A program made the position numbers and the translations under genes. The notes below the pieces were generated by a model that saw nothing but the letters and a program-made list of their open reading frames with translations, searched no databases and was not told where the DNA came from. Shown piece by piece: positions 5,293 through 5,972 of a DNA stretch of 5,972 bases (the first letter of the stretch is position 1; every line of letters begins with the position of its first letter). The stretch is taken from assembly GCA_023420245.1 (NCBI GenBank), contig JAEZWL010000232.1:1-5972 (forward strand). Direction: 5' to 3'. This DNA is from Bacillota bacterium (GTDB taxonomy: Bacteria > Bacillota > Clostridia > Oscillospirales > Acutalibacteraceae).

Positions 5293-5802
5293 TCAATTAT
5301 ATTCCCCACGGCAGCTTCGTTTTTCCATCATAATCGAATTACGCCAGACTCCCATATGGTCTTTTGCGATTTTTTCCCGGTAACCGACCTGACGAAAGCC
5401 GCATTTGCTATGTAACCCAAGGCTGGCCAGATTTTCCTGTATGATCGCAGATTGCAGCATCCAGATTCCGGCTTTTTCCGATTCCTGAATCAGGTGATTC
5501 AGCAGCTTGGTACCGAGACCGGTTTTCCGGTATTCCTGATCCATGTAAATACTGAGCTCCGCCACCCCGGCGTAAACGCATCGGCTGGAAGCCGGACTTA
5601 ATGCTGTCCATCCGGCAATTTTGTCATTTATTATTATTACAAACCTGCAAATTTTCAAATGCGCCTTGTCCCATTCCTCATACGTCGGGCAGGACGTTTG
5701 AAAGGTCGCAACATGGGTGTTCAATCCGCCCTGATAAATTCTGGCAACTTCTCCCCAATCGTTTTCCTTCATATTTCTGATCTCATACTCCACCCTTTTC
5801 AC
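5293..5802 (-). CDS. GNAT N-acetyltransferase, phosphinothricin/methionine-sulfone acetyltransferase type
   Basis: 169 aa, soluble. The GNAT fold is complete: YEIRNMKENDWGEVARIYQ at the N-terminus (residues 6-24), VATF at 31-34, strand 4 AELSIYM (81-87), the acetyl-CoA pyrophosphate loop R92-K-T-G-L-G97, and the closing LGLHSKCGF (128-136) plus GVWRNSIMME (151-160). Strand 4, the loop and the VATF segment resemble PAT/MddA enzymes, which acetylate the amino group of phosphinothricin, methionine sulfone or sulfoximine, or similar amino acids. The real substrate cannot be read from sequence. The start is uncertain. GTG at 5802 has AAAGG only 2 nt upstream, while the in-frame GTG at 5793 (Val4) has the same site at 11 nt and gives the usual family N-terminus. 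Confidence 0.88.
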   Translation of the reverse strand: MKRVEYEIRNMKENDWGEVARIYQGGLNTHVATFQTSCPTYEEWDKAHLKICRFVIIINDKIAGWTALSPASSRCVYAGVAELSIYMDQEYRKTGLGTKLLNHLIQESEKAGIWMLQSAIIQENLASLGLHSKCGFRQVGYREKIAKDHMGVWRNSIMMEKRSCRGEYN

Positions 5803-5843
5803 GGCCTTTCGTTTTTTATAACTGCTATATTACCACAATTAAT

Positions 5844-5871
5844 ATCATATTTACAGAGATAAAATTGTCAT
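5844..5871 (-). promoter_or_regulatory. possible promoter of the GNAT gene
   Basis: On the - strand ATGACA (-35, at 5866-5871) and TATGAT (-10, at 5844-5849) are 16 bp apart, about 40 bases before the start codon. A second -10-like TATAAT lies at 5872-5877 but lacks a good -35. The region is strongly AT-rich, so chance matches are likely. Confidence 0.4.
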
Positions 5872-5942
5872 ATTATAGTCAATTAACTCCAAAACCAACC
5901 AGTCTTTGCAGTCTATTTTCCTGTTGCTGCGTTGTCCTCCTC

Positions 5943-5960
5943 GCCAGGCGCCAGCCTGGC
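5943..5960. repeat. GC-rich perfect hairpin at window edge, candidate dispersed repeat
   Basis: GCCAGGC (5943-5949), loop GCCA, GCCTGGC (5954-5960) is a perfect 7-bp stem. It sits in a sharply GC-richer stretch (about 5921-5972) next to AT-rich DNA. The surrounding bases (TTGCTGCGTTGTCCTC before, TTCGTCGTCCGC after) remind me of an intergenic repeat seen in Oscillospiraceae genomes, but this is recall I cannot check. Alternatively it is the 3' end of a gene on the - strand: one frame is open from 5972 to TAG at 5913-5915 (19 codons), and another is open to TAA near 5857. Confidence 0.35.
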
Positions 5961-5972
5961 TTCGTCGTCCGC

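Overview
The window looks like chromosomal DNA of a mesophilic Gram-positive Clostridia, probably of the Oscillospiraceae/Ruminococcaceae type. This is inferred from strong AGGAGG-like ribosome binding sites, mixed ATG/GTG/TTG starts, moderate GC, a DUF3842-CooT gene pair and a FAD-Rieske oxidoreductase of the YhfW type. No database search was possible. Family names rest on motifs and recall. I see no transposase, integrase, CRISPR array, tRNA or rRNA.

Left part, + strand (1-2757): the 3' end of an ABC-transporter substrate-binding protein of the NitT/TauT/SsuA (NMT1-like) class; a single-domain rhodanese ending at a strong terminator; a 59-aa small protein; a 189-aa helical protein with regularly spaced His motifs; and a four-helix membrane protein that closes at a long hairpin. 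That hairpin can serve as a terminator in both directions.

Middle, - strand (2756-3463): a tight two-gene operon, DUF3842 then a CooT-family nickel-binding protein. The cooT-like gene starts 1 nt after the DUF3842 stop, and its Shine-Dalgarno lies inside the end of the DUF3842 gene. The promoter has a consensus extended -10 and, upstream of it, two identical 8-bp direct repeats exactly 21 bp apart.

Right part: a 58-aa small protein on the + strand (3579-3755) that appears related to the 59-aa protein at 1306. Then, on the - strand, come a FAD oxidoreductase with a C-terminal disulfide-type Rieske [2Fe-2S] domain (3891-5225) and a GNAT acetyltransferase resembling phosphinothricin/methionine-sulfone acetyltransferases (5293-5802). 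The right edge holds a GC-rich perfect hairpin that may be part of a dispersed repeat or the end of another gene.

The genes do not form one obvious pathway. The best candidates for under-described biology are the DUF3842-CooT unit with its possible operator, the two related small proteins, and the 189-aa repeat protein with three spaced E/Q-His motifs. No intergenic stretch exceeds about 220 bases.
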